NCBI GenBank assembly: GCA_034003325.1
Contig: JAVEYW010000011.1
Coordinates: forward strand, 62,001 to 126,000
Origin: Desulfobacterales bacterium
GTDB taxonomy: Bacteria; Desulfobacterota; Desulfobacteria; Desulfobacterales; JAFDDL01
Length of the DNA stretch: 64,000 nucleotides
Direction: 5' to 3'
The translations under genes were made by a program, and so were the position numbers. Positions 27,692 to 38,153 of this stretch are shown piece by piece. The first letter of the stretch is position 1. Each line of letters begins with the position of its first letter. The notes below the pieces were generated by a model, which did no database searches, was not told the origin of the DNA, and worked only from the letters and a program-made list of their open reading frames with translations.

Positions 27692-27856
27692 CTATGGGTT
27701 TATTTTCAGTGTAAAATATGACAATAGACCACAGGCAATCGGAGATAAAAGAAATCGCCGGCCGAAAAACCATTGCGGCATGCCTCAAAATGGCGGCTTA
27801 TGGCAGTTATGGGTCGGGTCGGCGCCCAAATTTAAAGCAAGACAGACATAAGATTC

Positions 27857-28876
27857 ATGGCGTACAGAATTGCAATCAACGGATATGGCAGAATCGGCCG
27901 GTCCATTCTTCGGGCACTTGATGAATCCCGCCACTGCGGGGAAATTGAGATTGTTGCCATCAATGAACTTTCCGACATCACAACCATCGCTCACCTGACC
28001 AAATATGATACAACCCATGGCCGGTTTTCGGGACAGGTTGAAATTCTCGAGAATGCGTTATGCGTGAACCATCATTCCATTCGGGTATTTCATGAACGGG
28101 ATATCGACCGGCTGCCGTGGCGGGCACTGAACATTGATGTCGTGCTGGAGTGCACCGGTTCTTTTGTGAAAAGAAAGCAGGCGGAAGCGCACCTTGAAAG
28201 CGGCGCCAAAAAGGTGATTTTTTCCCAGCCGGCGGAAGAGGATGTGGATGCCACCATTGTTTACGGCGTCAACGAAGATATCCTTACAAGCCGGCATACC
28301 ATTATATCCAACGCGTCCTGCACCACGAACTGCAGCATACCGGTGCTCAAGGTGCTTCAGGACGCACTTGGCATAGAGTTCGGTATTATCACCACCATTC
28401 ATTCTATCATGAATGACCAGCCCGTGATCGATGCCTATCATCATCAGGACTTAAGGCGCACCCGATGCGCTGGCCAGTCTATTATTCCCGTGAATACGGA
28501 ACTTGCCAAGGGAATCGAGCGAATCCTTCCCGAGCTGGCCGGACGGTTTCAGGCGGTATCCATGCGGGTGCCGACCATCAATGTGTCCGCCCTGGATATT
28601 ACGGTGGTGGTTTCAGCTCCCACCCGGGTTTCGCAGGTGAACGGAATTTTAAAAGAAGCCGGCACGGGCAGGCTTTCCGGAATTCTTGGCTATACCGAAG
28701 AGCCCCTTGCTTCATGTGATTTCAACCATGATTCAAGATCCGCGGTGGTGGATGGCGGACAAACGCGGGTCAGTGGCGGTACCCTGGTTAAACTCCTGGC
28801 ATGGTTTGACAATGAATGGTCCTATGCCCACCGAATGCTGGATACCACGATCGCGTTGATGAACACGGCCGGCTGA
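27857..28876 (+). CDS. epd: Erythrose-4-phosphate/glyceraldehyde-3-phosphate dehydrogenase (Epd type)
   Basis: 339 residues. NAD-binding AINGYGRIGRSILRAL; catalytic Cys in SNASCTTNCSIPVLK. Several Epd-like words argue for this branch rather than glycolytic GapA: VVAINELSDITTIAHLTKYD, IRVFHERDIDRLPWRAL and TTIHSIMNDQPVIDAYHHQD. Oxidises erythrose-4-phosphate to 4-phosphoerythronate for PLP synthesis, though a GAPDH role cannot be excluded. The 165 nt upstream hold no other gene. Confidence 0.85.
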   Translation: MAYRIAINGYGRIGRSILRALDESRHCGEIEIVAINELSDITTIAHLTKYDTTHGRFSGQVEILENALCVNHHSIRVFHERDIDRLPWRALNIDVVLECTGSFVKRKQAEAHLESGAKKVIFSQPAEEDVDATIVYGVNEDILTSRHTIISNASCTTNCSIPVLKVLQDALGIEFGIITTIHSIMNDQPVIDAYHHQDLRRTRCAGQSIIPVNTELAKGIERILPELAGRFQAVSMRVPTINVSALDITVVVSAPTRVSQVNGILKEAGTGRLSGILGYTEEPLASCDFNHDSRSAVVDGGQTRVSGGTLVKLLAWFDNEWSYAHRMLDTTIALMNTAG

Positions 28877-29036
28877 TGAAGGGAAAAGCTTTGTATTTGT
28901 GAGGAACTTTGGGGTAGAAAGGAGGGCAAGGCTCGCGCAAACGATTAGCCGATGAACATCGTTTTGAAGAAGGTCTATTTAGCCGAAGCCGAAGGGTTTA
29001 TAAAACGGTTATGACACATTCAAATGAGGAGAGGTT

Positions 29037-30065
29037 ATGAAATTCGAGGCCATTAAAAAAGAGACGGTTGTACTGAACCCCCAGGAGGATAGGGCTGTTC
29101 GGCGGATACCCAGCGAGATTCGTATCGACCCCCTGACGGGCCGGACCGCAAGGATCTGCCATTTTATGAAGCTGCAATGGGAAAAGCCGGATTTCGAGGC
29201 GCTTGTTGCGGGAACAGAAGCCTGGTGCCCGTTTTGCCCGGACAAGGTGCTGAAGGTGACGCCTTTTTTCCCAGAAGCGCTTATTCCGGAAGGCCGCATG
29301 CAAAAAGACGATATGGTGATTTTCCCGAATATCGCCCCCTATGACAGCCTGGGCGCGGTGGCCACTTTCGGTGCCCGCCATTATATTCCCATGACGGCCT
29401 TTGAGCCCGAACTGATGGCGGGCGCGTTCGGCTTCGCCCTGGACTTTTTCAGGCGCATCGAAGCCACCGGCCATCCGGAAGCCGTGTATCACATCATTAA
29501 CTGGAATTACATGCCACCGTCCGGCAGCTCGATTATCCATCCCCACTTGCAGATATTTTCAACCCAGTCGGCGCCCTATCTGATGCGTCAGGAGCTGGAA
29601 GCCTCCGAACGCTATTTACGTCAGCACGGTTCCAATTTTTGGGAGGATCTGATAGCGGCCGAGAAGAGATCGGGTGAACGCTATCTGGGCCAAATCGGAC
29701 GCAGCCACTGGATGAGTACCTTTGCCCCGATGGGCGTTGCCGGCGATGTGCTGGCGGTTGTGGAAGAGGCTCGGTGCACACTGGATCTTAAGGAACGGGA
29801 TCTTCTGGACATTGCCACCGGCCTTGGGAAAGTGATTGCCGAATACGATAAAATGGGGGTTTACAGCTTCAATATGAACTTTTTCACCGGTGCGAAGGCC
29901 GATGATCATTATCGATTCCACCTACTGTTTTCCCCCCGCACTTTTTTCAATCAGAAGCTCGGCACGCCGGATGTCGGGGCCATTCGCAACCTGTACAATG
30001 AAACGGTGTGCATGGCCTATCCGGAGGAGATCAACGCGTTGTTAAAGAAAGGCTTTCAGGTCTGA
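29037..30065 (+). CDS. galT: Galactose-1-phosphate uridylyltransferase family protein
   Basis: 342 residues, HIT-superfamily. Zn ligands CPFC (residues about 64-67), HPHLQ in PPSGSSIIHPHLQIFSTQ (His of the active site HxHxQ type), and FNMNFFTGAKADDHYRFHLL. Length and order fit the bacterial GalT-like family seen in anaerobes; whether it acts on galactose-1-phosphate or another sugar phosphate is not shown. GAGGAG before ATG 29037. Confidence 0.8.
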   Translation: MKFEAIKKETVVLNPQEDRAVRRIPSEIRIDPLTGRTARICHFMKLQWEKPDFEALVAGTEAWCPFCPDKVLKVTPFFPEALIPEGRMQKDDMVIFPNIAPYDSLGAVATFGARHYIPMTAFEPELMAGAFGFALDFFRRIEATGHPEAVYHIINWNYMPPSGSSIIHPHLQIFSTQSAPYLMRQELEASERYLRQHGSNFWEDLIAAEKRSGERYLGQIGRSHWMSTFAPMGVAGDVLAVVEEARCTLDLKERDLLDIATGLGKVIAEYDKMGVYSFNMNFFTGAKADDHYRFHLLFSPRTFFNQKLGTPDVGAIRNLYNETVCMAYPEEINALLKKGFQV

Positions 30066-30126
30066 TCGAACGGGGACGCCGCGGTGTAACGGTTTATGGA
30101 TAACCTGACATGAAGAAGGGGACAAG

Positions 30127-30980
30127 ATGCCACAAAAATCCGCAACCGTCGCGGGTGAGGAAAAAACAGAGAGCCCGGGGGAAAAAAATCGCCGAAAATC
30201 GCCACTCGTCATACCCTTGTTAAGACCTTTATTTCTTGGAATGTTAATGGAATTCGCGCGATCGAGCAGAAGGGATTCGTTGATATTGTCAAAACACTAT
30301 CCCCGGACATTTTCGCGGTTCAGGAGACCCGGGTTCAACCGGATCAGTTGTCAGAAGCGCTCTTGAATATCGACGGCTATCATTCCTATTGGCACAGTGC
30401 CGTTCGTAAGGGATATTCCGGTGTGGCCGTTTATACGAAGTCTACACCGCTCAAAGTGATTTACGGGCTATATGGCGAGGGTGCTGATGACGAAGGCAGG
30501 GTTATCACCTTGGAATATGATGATTTTTATTTCATCAATGCCTATTTTCCCAATGCCCAGCACGGCCTGACGAGAATCGATTACAAAATAGCGTTTAATT
30601 CGGCATTGCATCGGTTTGCCGCTGAGCGCGCAAAAGAAAAATCCACAGTGATCTGCGGCGATTTCAATGTCGCTCACAAGGCCATTGATCTGACCAATCC
30701 CAAGGAAAACGAAAAAAATCCGGGGTATTCCCCGCAAGAGCGTGCCTGGATGGATGACTTTATCGGCGCCGGTTTCATCGATAGCTTTCGTAAATTCAAC
30801 TCGGAACCCGACAACTATACCTGGTGGAGCTACCGGTTTAATGCGCGTGCCAAGAATATCGGGTGGCGTATTGACTATTTTTGCGTGGACCCGAACAGCG
30901 ATGAGCGTGTTGTGGGGGCTTCGATTCTAAAGGATATTATGGGGTCGGACCACTGCCCGGTGCAACTCGATTTCAAGTGA
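30127..30980 (+). CDS. xthA: Exonuclease III with a frameshift at an A7 tract
   Basis: DNA-repair nuclease and AP-endonuclease. The catalytic core is in frame 3 to 30980: FISWNVNGIRAIEQKGFVDI, FAVQETRVQ, GDFNVAHKAIDLTNPKENEK, SDHCPVQLDFK. There is no ATG, GTG or TTG in that frame before WNVNG; the next ones lie after it. An ATG at 30127 (AAGGGG) opens a short frame that matches the protein after one extra A at the GAAAAAAATC tract (30191-30200). So either the sequence has a single-base deletion, or slippage at A7 makes the full protein of about 284 residues. A TTG at 30348 would yield a truncated, probably inactive enzyme. Confidence 0.8.
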
Positions 30981-31063
30981 TGCCGGTTGGCCGGCCCGAT
31001 CCCGGGTAACATAAACGAGAGAAGGCCGTTCACCGATCGGCCGACCGAAAGCAAAGCGTTGCC

Positions 31064-32446
31064 TTGAAAAAAATTAATTATAACAATTATAAGGTGTTGA
31101 TCGTCGGAAACGACGGTGATGTGCTGGAAGACATTCGGAAAAAGCTGGGCCATGCCGGCTATGAGGGGGTGGTTTGCGCCGGCGTGGAAAAGGCGATCAG
31201 CGCGCTTGAGTTCGGCACCTTTGACCTGGTGATATCGGAGCTGGACATGCCGGTCATCAGCGGCATCGACCTGCTGCGCTACGTCAAGGAAAACTTCCAG
31301 GACATGGAAATGATGCTCACGGGGTTTTCGAGTGTCGAGGCGGCGGTTCAAGCCATCAAAGACGGCGCCGAAGACTATCTGGTCAAACCGTTTACTGAAA
31401 CGGAGCTGTTGTCCTCGGTGCAGCGAATGCGCGAAAAGCTTGATCGCCGCCGCAAATCACAACGAGAACCCGCTGTTGAAACCACCCATGGCATTATCGG
31501 CGAGAGTGAGGGCATTCAAAACGTATTCCGGCTGATTGAAAAAGCGGCGAAAACGACGGTCAACGTGATGATATCCGGGGAAAGCGGTACCGGAAAAGAG
31601 CTGGTCGCTCACGCGATTCATTATAACAGCGACAGATCCCGGGCGCCGTTTGTTTCGGTGAACTGTACGGCCATTCCCGATACGCTGCTGGAGAGTGAAT
31701 TGTTCGGCCATGTCAAAGGCGCTTTTACGGGTGCCAAGGAAACCAGAGCCGGATTTTTTCAGATAGCCGACAGCGGCACCATCTTTTTGGATGAAATCGG
31801 GGATGCGAGCCTGAGCATGCAGGGGAAACTGTTGCGGGTGCTTCAGTTCAAGGAGATCCGGCTGGTTGGCGATAGTCATGTTCGAAAGGTGGACACCCGC
31901 ATTATTGCGGCCTCACACAAAGACTTAAAGACCATGGTTGAAAAGGGGCTTTTCAGGGAAGATCTGTATTATCGGTTGAACGTGATCGACATTCCGGTGC
32001 CAGCGCTCAGAGAACGGGGAGATGACATATTGCTTCTGGTCAACCACCTGGTGAATAAATTTGCCAGGGAGATGAATCGGCCGCCGCATGTATTTTCGGA
32101 TCAAGCTCTGCAACTATTAAAAACCTACGATTGGCCGGGCAATGTTCGGGAGCTTGAAAACCTGATTCAGCGGCTGGTGGTGATTGTTGATGGCCGTGAA
32201 CTGACCGTGGCCGATTTGCCGCCGAACATGCGCCACAGTTTCCGAACCGGGTATAGAAGCGCCGATCATCGAACCCTTGCAGAGGTGGAGGCTGATCACA
32301 TCTTAAGCGTTTTAACCTCCGTGAACGGGAACAAAACCAAGGCAGCCGGGATTTTGGGAATCGATCGAAAAACGTTGAGAAGCAAATGCCAAAACCTTCG
32401 GTTGCTTCCAGCTGTCGAAACGGGGCAAAATTACCCTACGGGGTAA
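31064..32446 (+). CDS. NtrC-type sigma-54 regulator with Glu at the phospho-acceptor
   Basis: 460 residues (TTG start). The receiver domain (9-125) has lost the acidic pair (VLIVGNDGDV) and shows FDLVISELDMPVISG, where E59 replaces the phospho-Asp; Thr (MLTGFS) and Lys (LVKPF) remain. The AAA+ domain has GESGTGKE, GAFTGA and IFLDEIGD; the Fis HTH is NGNKTKAAGILGIDRKTLRS. A Glu can mimic phospho-Asp, so it may act without a kinase. It precedes the sensor kinase by 440 nt, in which no gene is convincing. Confidence 0.93.
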   Translation: MKKINYNNYKVLIVGNDGDVLEDIRKKLGHAGYEGVVCAGVEKAISALEFGTFDLVISELDMPVISGIDLLRYVKENFQDMEMMLTGFSSVEAAVQAIKDGAEDYLVKPFTETELLSSVQRMREKLDRRRKSQREPAVETTHGIIGESEGIQNVFRLIEKAAKTTVNVMISGESGTGKELVAHAIHYNSDRSRAPFVSVNCTAIPDTLLESELFGHVKGAFTGAKETRAGFFQIADSGTIFLDEIGDASLSMQGKLLRVLQFKEIRLVGDSHVRKVDTRIIAASHKDLKTMVEKGLFREDLYYRLNVIDIPVPALRERGDDILLLVNHLVNKFAREMNRPPHVFSDQALQLLKTYDWPGNVRELENLIQRLVVIVDGRELTVADLPPNMRHSFRTGYRSADHRTLAEVEADHILSVLTSVNGNKTKAAGILGIDRKTLRSKCQNLRLLPAVETGQNYPTG

Positions 32447-32886
32447 AATTACCCGGTCTAAAACGCCTCGCCATTCATCGCGTTATGAGTGTTCTCGCCA
32501 AGATCGACCCATGCGCCTAATTGCATATCATTTATTGCCCTTCATTCACATAACCAACAGAATTTAAATGATATCAATAGAAGATGGGTGGCCATCAGGC
32601 AACGCGGCGGAACCAGATTTCCCGCCCTGTTTCCCTGATGGAGCCCCCATCTGCCGGTTGCTGAGGCATACCGGTCGCGTGCGTCGATTTCTTTGGCAAC
32701 CCGCGTTTCTGTCCGTTTTATTCAAATTTTTAAATAATTTTTACAATATGTTAACTGTTACAACAAAAAATAACAGGGCGTATTTAGCCGATATGGCCCG
32801 GTATTTGCTTCTGTATAAAGCACGACAGCACAAACAGGCCATGCCGGTTTCAATGCAGTTTGACGATAGGGTAAGGATGCTCGTTT

Positions 32887-34632
32887 ATGAAGACAGTAAA
32901 TGCCGACAACCAACCTCATTATGCGCCGGTATCCAGGAAAATTCTGTATACGTTTTTGATTGTCTCTTTTCTTCCGCTGCTGTTTCTGACCGGCAGCGTG
33001 CTTTACCAGTCTCATGTCTTTTATCATGAAAAAGTCAGGAATCAGTTGGAAAACCTGGCCAAGATTCACACGCTGAATATCGATACCTTTTTAAGAGAGC
33101 GACTGAGTAATATTCGCTTCTTTACGGTCAACCGGAGCTTCGAGGAGTTGAGCGATGAGGTGTATTTACAGTTGATGCTTCAACGACTGCAGGATGAGTA
33201 TGGTCCCGTTTTTTCGGATCTGGGCGTTGTAGATGAAAACGGCATTCAAATCGCCTATGCCGGTCCATTTCGGCTGGACAGGGCCGATTATTCAGAGGCT
33301 CAATGGTTTAAAAACGCGATCTCCAGTCCATCCTATGTCAGCGATGTGTTTTTGGGCTTGCGGGGGTTACCCCATTTCATCGTGACCGTGAGAAAGGAGC
33401 GGCGGGGAAAGCCTTGGATTTTGCGGAGCACCATTGATTTCAGATCATTTAATACGGTGGTGGAAAACCTTCGCATCGGCAAGACGGGGTTTGCGTTTAT
33501 CCTGAACAAGGAGGGCGAGTTTCAGACCGAAACACTGGCGGATGTGAAGGTCGGAAAGGCTTCCTACATGGCCTTGCTCGAGGGAGACGGGCATACGGTC
33601 AAAGACCGGATTCACTTTTATGAGCGATCGGATTTGACCGGGACTAAAACCATCTATGTTACGGCGCCGCTTAAAAACGGGGATTGGTTTTTGATCCTGC
33701 AACAACTTTCCGGCGATGCCTTCAGTGATTTGAGGAAAGCGCAGCTTTTCGCCTTTCTGAATCTGATTCTCGGCAGCTTTGCCATTATTGCATCCGGCAT
33801 CGTCTTATCCCGGGTCGTCAGGCGACGCCTGATTCGGGAAGATAAGGAAAAGGAACTGATGAATCAGCAGATCGTCGAGAGCGGAAAGCTGGCCTCTCTG
33901 GGCGAACTGGCGGCCGGTATCGCTCATGAGATCAATAACCCCGTGGCGATTATGGTGGAAGAAGCCGGCTGGATCGGCGATCTTCTGGCGGAAGAGACCT
34001 TTCAGGAGAGCGAGAACCTTGACGAATTCAAGCGGGCCTTGAAACAGATCAACACGCAAGGCATTCGGTGCCGTGATATTACGCAAAAACTTCTGAGCTT
34101 TGCCAGAAAAAGCGAAAATCGAACGGCCGTTGTGCAGATCAATAGCCTGATCGACGAAGTGGTTGGTATTTCGAGTCAGCATGCCAAATACAATAACGTC
34201 GTCATTGAAACGCAATATACCGACGGGTTGCCGCTGATCGATGTATCCCAAACCGAAATTCAGCAAGTGATGCTCAACCTGATTAATAATGCCTTGGACG
34301 CCATGGAAAAGTCGGGCGGTCGTATCCAAATCGGCACACGGTTGGAAGATGGTCATGTGGTGATCGAGGTGGCAGATAACGGCCCCGGCATTCCGGAAAC
34401 CAATCTTGCCAGAATCTTTGACCCATTTTTTACCACCAAAGCGGTGGGAAGAGGCACCGGGTTGGGGCTTTCCATCTGTTACGGCATTGTCAATCGAATG
34501 GGTGGCCAGATAAAAGTGAAAAGCGCCGTGGGTGACGGCACCAGCTTTTATATCTATTTGCCATGCGGCGACACCAAAAAAGAACTATATGCGGATGATA
34601 GTCAAACCCAACCCCCCTCAACAAAGGAGTAA
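32887..34632 (+). CDS. Membrane sensor histidine kinase
   Basis: 581 residues. TM1 at about 17-39 ([20 protein letters not shown]), a periplasmic double-Cache-like sensor of roughly 250 residues, TM2 at about 285-308, coiled linker, then H-box [14 protein letters not shown]-box [12 protein letters not shown]1 VADNGPGI, F-box FDPFFTTK and G2 GTGLGLSI. No receiver of its own. The stop is 3 nt before the next receiver gene, so they are one operon. Confidence 0.95.
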   Translation: MKTVNADNQPHYAPVSRKILYTFLIVSFLPLLFLTGSVLYQSHVFYHEKVRNQLENLAKIHTLNIDTFLRERLSNIRFFTVNRSFEELSDEVYLQLMLQRLQDEYGPVFSDLGVVDENGIQIAYAGPFRLDRADYSEAQWFKNAISSPSYVSDVFLGLRGLPHFIVTVRKERRGKPWILRSTIDFRSFNTVVENLRIGKTGFAFILNKEGEFQTETLADVKVGKASYMALLEGDGHTVKDRIHFYERSDLTGTKTIYVTAPLKNGDWFLILQQLSGDAFSDLRKAQLFAFLNLILGSFAIIASGIVLSRVVRRRLIREDKEKELMNQQIVESGKLASLGELAAGIAHEINNPVAIMVEEAGWIGDLLAEETFQESENLDEFKRALKQINTQGIRCRDITQKLLSFARKSENRTAVVQINSLIDEVVGISSQHAKYNNVVIETQYTDGLPLIDVSQTEIQQVMLNLINNALDAMEKSGGRIQIGTRLEDGHVVIEVADNGPGIPETNLARIFDPFFTTKAVGRGTGLGLSICYGIVNRMGGQIKVKSAVGDGTSFYIYLPCGDTKKELYADDSQTQPPSTKE

Positions 34633-34635
34633 AAC

Positions 34636-35070
34636 ATGTCAAAAGCCAATATTTTGTTAATAGACGACGAAACGGCTTTTCTGGATGCCATGAAACGGCG
34701 GCTCGGCAAAAGGGATTTCAGTGTTGAAACAGCCACCGGCGGCATGCAGGGGCTGGAAATTTTGGAAGCGTCGTCCAACAGCATCGAAGTGGTGGTGCTG
34801 GATGTCAAGATGCCCGGAATGGACGGCATTGAAACCCTGGGTGAAATCAAGCGGAAATTCCCCCTGGTAGAAGTAATTATGCTGACGGGCCACGCTACGG
34901 TGAGCTCCGCCATAGAGGGGATGAAACGAGGCGCCTTTGATTACCTGATGAAACCGGCGGACATTGACAGTTTCACGGAAAAGATCGTTGAAGCCGCTGA
35001 AAAAAGACGCCAGCAGGAGCAAAAAATTATCGAAGCGCGCATGAAAGCGATTACGACACGTCATGCGTAG
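34636..35070 (+). CDS. Stand-alone receiver protein 1
   Basis: 144 residues. Complete receiver: acidic pair IDDE, phospho-Asp in VVVLDVKMPGMDG, Thr in MLTGHA, Lys in LMKPAD, plus a charged helical tail. No output domain. Expected to accept phosphate from the kinase encoded just before it. Confidence 0.94.
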   Translation: MSKANILLIDDETAFLDAMKRRLGKRDFSVETATGGMQGLEILEASSNSIEVVVLDVKMPGMDGIETLGEIKRKFPLVEVIMLTGHATVSSAIEGMKRGAFDYLMKPADIDSFTEKIVEAAEKRRQQEQKIIEARMKAITTRHA

Positions 35071-35170
35071 GTCCTATATCGGAAACATGCACGAAAAAGC
35101 GTGGATCATTGGAGAAGGTCGTTGGCGGCCAAGCAGTTCAGCCGCCCAGCTTCCGGCTTTGCCGGATTAG
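35071..35170 (+). repeat. Dispersed intergenic repeat, divergent copy 4
   Basis: Begins GGAAACATGCACGAAAAAGC and ends TTCCGGCTTTGCCGGATTAG like copies 1 and 3, but the centre has a different GC-rich inverted segment (GGCGGCCAAGCAGTTCAGCCGCC). It separates receiver 1 from receiver 2 inside an otherwise compact operon. Confidence 0.7.
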
Positions 35171-35179
35171 GAGTATCGC

Positions 35180-35578
35180 ATGAGCGCAGGCAACAATAAT
35201 CAGAGTCGTCCTGTCAAAATTCTTCTGGTGGATGATGAGGAAGGGTTCGTGCAAGTGCTTGCCAAGCGCCTGCGCAAAAGACAATTTGATGTGATGACGG
35301 CCGGCAACGGGCCCGAGGCGATTAAAATTCTTCGGCAGCAGGATGTGGATATCGCGGTGGTGGATTTCAAGATGGAAGGCCTCGACGGCATTGAAGTGCT
35401 TAAGGTTTTTAAAATGATGGTTCCGGAGTTGCCCGTGATGATTCTGACCGGCCACGGATGCCAGGCCGCCGCAGCGGACGGGCAGCGTTACGGCGCCGCG
35501 GATTATCTGTCAAAGCCGTATAATTTTGAGGATCTGGTCGGCAAAATTCAATCCATCATTGGAAGGCGGAAGCAATGA
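35180..35578 (+). CDS. Stand-alone receiver protein 2
   Basis: 132 residues: LLVDDEEGF, phospho-Asp in IAVVDFKMEGLDG, Thr in ILTGHG, Lys in LSKPYN. Position 3 after the Asp carries Glu instead of Pro (KMEG), a small departure. Its stop overlaps the next start (ATGA). Confidence 0.93.
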   Translation: MSAGNNNQSRPVKILLVDDEEGFVQVLAKRLRKRQFDVMTAGNGPEAIKILRQQDVDIAVVDFKMEGLDGIEVLKVFKMMVPELPVMILTGHGCQAAAADGQRYGAADYLSKPYNFEDLVGKIQSIIGRRKQ

Positions 35579-36000
35579 AGACAGAAGGGTTTAATGTTTT
35601 GCTGGTCGACGATGAACCGGATTTTCTTTATCCGCTGGTGAAACGCCTGGTCAAACGCCAGTTGAATGTCGAGACCGCCGGTTCCGGCCGGGAGGCGATT
35701 CAACTGATTGCCGAAAAACCGTTTGATGTGGTGGTTGTGGATGTCAAAATGCCGGGAATGAGCGGTCTTGAGGTGTTGCGCACCATCAAAGCTGCGAAGG
35801 CCCTGACCGAAGTCATTATTCTCAGCGGCCATGCCAGCATGGATGCCGCCATTGAAGGCATGGAACAGGGAGCTTTTGACTACCTGATGAAGCCGGTGGA
35901 TTTTGATGAACTTTTTTTCAAACTTCAGGACGCTTATAAAAAAAAAATGATTCAGGAACAGAAGATTTTGCAGATGAAGGAACGAAGGGACCAGGGATAG
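35575..36000 (+). CDS. Stand-alone receiver protein 3
   Basis: 141 residues: LLVDDEPDF, phospho-Asp in VVVVDVKMPGMSG, Ser in ILSGHA, Lys in LMKPVD, and a Lys-rich helical tail. Translationally coupled to receiver 2. The TauE-like gene follows by 53 nt. Confidence 0.93.
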   Translation: MKTEGFNVLLVDDEPDFLYPLVKRLVKRQLNVETAGSGREAIQLIAEKPFDVVVVDVKMPGMSGLEVLRTIKAAKALTEVIILSGHASMDAAIEGMEQGAFDYLMKPVDFDELFFKLQDAYKKKMIQEQKILQMKERRDQG

Positions 36001-36053
36001 GCCGCCCTTCATGGAATATGAACCATTAATGATTGCAAAGGAGTATCAGAACA

Positions 36054-37340
36054 ATGAATTTCTTTAAAGAGTGGGGCCGATTCATGATGATGGGTGCTAG
36101 AGCCCATGCCAAATGGGAGTTGGATGTATCGAACACGATTTTGCATGATAAACGCCGCTTGGTGATTCTCGGGTTGTTGACGCTTCCGATCCTTTTGGGC
36201 GGTATTGCCTTTGCCGACCAGATCACTGCCGGCCTGCCGGATTTTATCGGGGGCAAAACAGCTTACAGCCCGGCCTTTTATACCAATACGATTTTCTTTG
36301 TCTCCATCCTGGTCGGCGTTTGTGCGGGACTCATTACCGGGTGTATCGGTGCGGGCGGCGGCTTTATTATTGCCCCGGCGTTGATGAGCGCGGGCGTCAA
36401 GGGTATTCTGGCCGTCGGCACCGATTTGTTCCATATCTTCGCCAAGGCCATCATGGGCAGCGTGTTGCACCGGAAGCTCGGGAACATCTCCGTTGCACTG
36501 GCCTTTGTCTTCCTGATCGGCTCGGGCATCGGCGCGACCCTGGGCGGTGTGATCAACCGGGTGATCTATGAGTTCAACCCCATGATGAGCGATGCCTTCA
36601 TTACAACGATTTATGCGTTGATGCTGGGGTTTTTAGGTTTTTACGCCCTGATTGATTTTTTGAAGGTTCGGAAACAGGGCATCGTGGACGCCGGTCAAGG
36701 CAAAAAGAGCGAAGGCGCCGAGCTGGGCAACCTGCCCAAAAAGCTTCAGGCCATCAACATTCCGCCGATGATTAAATTCGATTATGATCTTTCACCGCAC
36801 GGACGTCAGATTTCCTGGGTGTTTTTGGTTCTCTCCGGTGTGCTGGTCGGTCTTGCGGCCGGTATCATGGGGGTTGGCGGCGGGTTTTTAACCTTTCCGA
36901 TCTTTGTGTACGTGCTGGGCGTTTCGTCCATGACCACAGTGGGAACGGATATCTTTCAGATCGTTTTCACGGCCGGTTATGCCGGAATCGCACAGTACGC
37001 GGTCTACGGCTTCATTTTTTACACCCTTGCCATCGGCATGCTGCTCGGCTCCCTGGTCGGTATTCAGGTCGGTTCCATGGCGACCAAGGTGGTTTCCGGT
37101 GTTACGATTCGGGGGTTCTATGCGATGGCGGTGCTTTCCGGTTTTATGAACCGGTTTTTCGCGCTTCCGACCAAACTGGCGGACTTAGAATATCTTCCGC
37201 TATCTCAAGAGGTTTGTAAGATCTTGGAACGAATCGGATTTTACGCCTTTTTTATTGTCATCATTTTGTTCGCCGTATGGGTCTTTGGCGTCTTTTTCAA
37301 AAATATTAATGTATTGAAAGGAGAGGGGGCGCACTCATGA
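36054..37340 (+). CDS. TauE/SafE-family membrane transporter
   Basis: 428 residues from ATG 36054 (AAGGAG 11 nt upstream). Eight or nine membrane segments with two family repeats: GVCAGLITGCIGAGGGFIIA and GLAAGIMGVGGGFLTFPIFV. A cytoplasmic basic loop of about 60 residues lies between the halves. The family exports sulfite, sulfoacetate or other organic sulfonates; the substrate is unknown here. The ATG of the next gene overlaps its stop (ATGA). Confidence 0.92.
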   Translation: MNFFKEWGRFMMMGARAHAKWELDVSNTILHDKRRLVILGLLTLPILLGGIAFADQITAGLPDFIGGKTAYSPAFYTNTIFFVSILVGVCAGLITGCIGAGGGFIIAPALMSAGVKGILAVGTDLFHIFAKAIMGSVLHRKLGNISVALAFVFLIGSGIGATLGGVINRVIYEFNPMMSDAFITTIYALMLGFLGFYALIDFLKVRKQGIVDAGQGKKSEGAELGNLPKKLQAINIPPMIKFDYDLSPHGRQISWVFLVLSGVLVGLAAGIMGVGGGFLTFPIFVYVLGVSSMTTVGTDIFQIVFTAGYAGIAQYAVYGFIFYTLAIGMLLGSLVGIQVGSMATKVVSGVTIRGFYAMAVLSGFMNRFFALPTKLADLEYLPLSQEVCKILERIGFYAFFIVIILFAVWVFGVFFKNINVLKGEGAHS

Positions 37341-38038
37341 TTGCACATAAGCAGAAATTTTTCACGGGGGTTGTGATGCTGATCGGGTTCGCGGTTGTGC
37401 TGGGTCTTTTGTTTGCATCCATCTATCCTGGTCCGAACAACACCAAGCAAAACGGGTTGAATTATCTGGACTCCTTATATAACTCCATATCCAAGGATTC
37501 GGCCAATTATATTCCCATGGTTCGGGAAAAAGCCGCCGAGTATGCCGCCACACCGGTAACCGCCACGCTGACAATGACCAATGAGAAGAGTGCATCGGAA
37601 ACGGCCCTGCTGTTTGAAAAGGCCGGCGTCGAAGTCAAGACAACCGGAAACGAGGTTGCCGTGAACGGCACCATGGGGCAGATTCTGGATAATTGCCTTG
37701 CAGACGCGCAAAGCATGTATAACAATGACGGCAAGACCATCCGCGCCAAATACGGCATGGATGAGCGGGTGGTGGTGTACGGCTGGTATAAGGCGCTGAA
37801 AGTTCTGGCCAAGGACTTGAATCATCAGAAGAAATTCAAGGATGCCAAGATGGTGGATCTGACCATCAAAAAGGCGGTCGAACTGGCCTACAACTATTAT
37901 CATATCGAACCGGTTAAAATCTCCAACTGTGTGGGCTTGGTGACGTTTTCACTGGTTTTTTATGTTATTTACACCCTTTGGTTCGGATTTAGCGTGTTGT
38001 TTATGTTTGAAGGCTGGGGCTTAAAACTGGAGCATTGA
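37337..38038 (+). CDS. Membrane protein of unknown function, TauE partner
   Basis: 233 residues with a TM segment at each end (VVMLIGFAVVLGLLFASIYP and TFSLVFYVIYTLWFGFSVLF) and a soluble central domain of about 150 residues, probably periplasmic. No motif I recognise. Start coupled to TauE. A terminator follows, so it ends the kinase-receiver-transporter operon. Confidence 0.85.
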   Translation: MIAHKQKFFTGVVMLIGFAVVLGLLFASIYPGPNNTKQNGLNYLDSLYNSISKDSANYIPMVREKAAEYAATPVTATLTMTNEKSASETALLFEKAGVEVKTTGNEVAVNGTMGQILDNCLADAQSMYNNDGKTIRAKYGMDERVVVYGWYKALKVLAKDLNHQKKFKDAKMVDLTIKKAVELAYNYYHIEPVKISNCVGLVTFSLVFYVIYTLWFGFSVLFMFEGWGLKLEH

Positions 38039-38062
38039 TCCGATGAGGTCAACCTGTTGAGC

Positions 38063-38103
38063 AAAAGGCTGAAGGGTGGGCGTGATTCCCTTCAGCCTTT
38101 TTT
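38063..38103 (+). terminator. Rho-independent terminator
   Basis: Stem AAGGCTGAAGGG / CCCTTCAGCCTT with an 11-nt loop and a T6 tail, downstream of the gene ending at 38038. Confidence 0.9.
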
Positions 38104-38153
38104 GCCTCGATACTGAACTATGTACATTGAATCACAAATGTCTTGATGGGGCT

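Noticed and set aside
32568..33029. 153-codon frame before the sensor kinase
   Set aside because: It overlaps the start of the kinase in another frame, has no ribosome site, and the composition is not protein-like.
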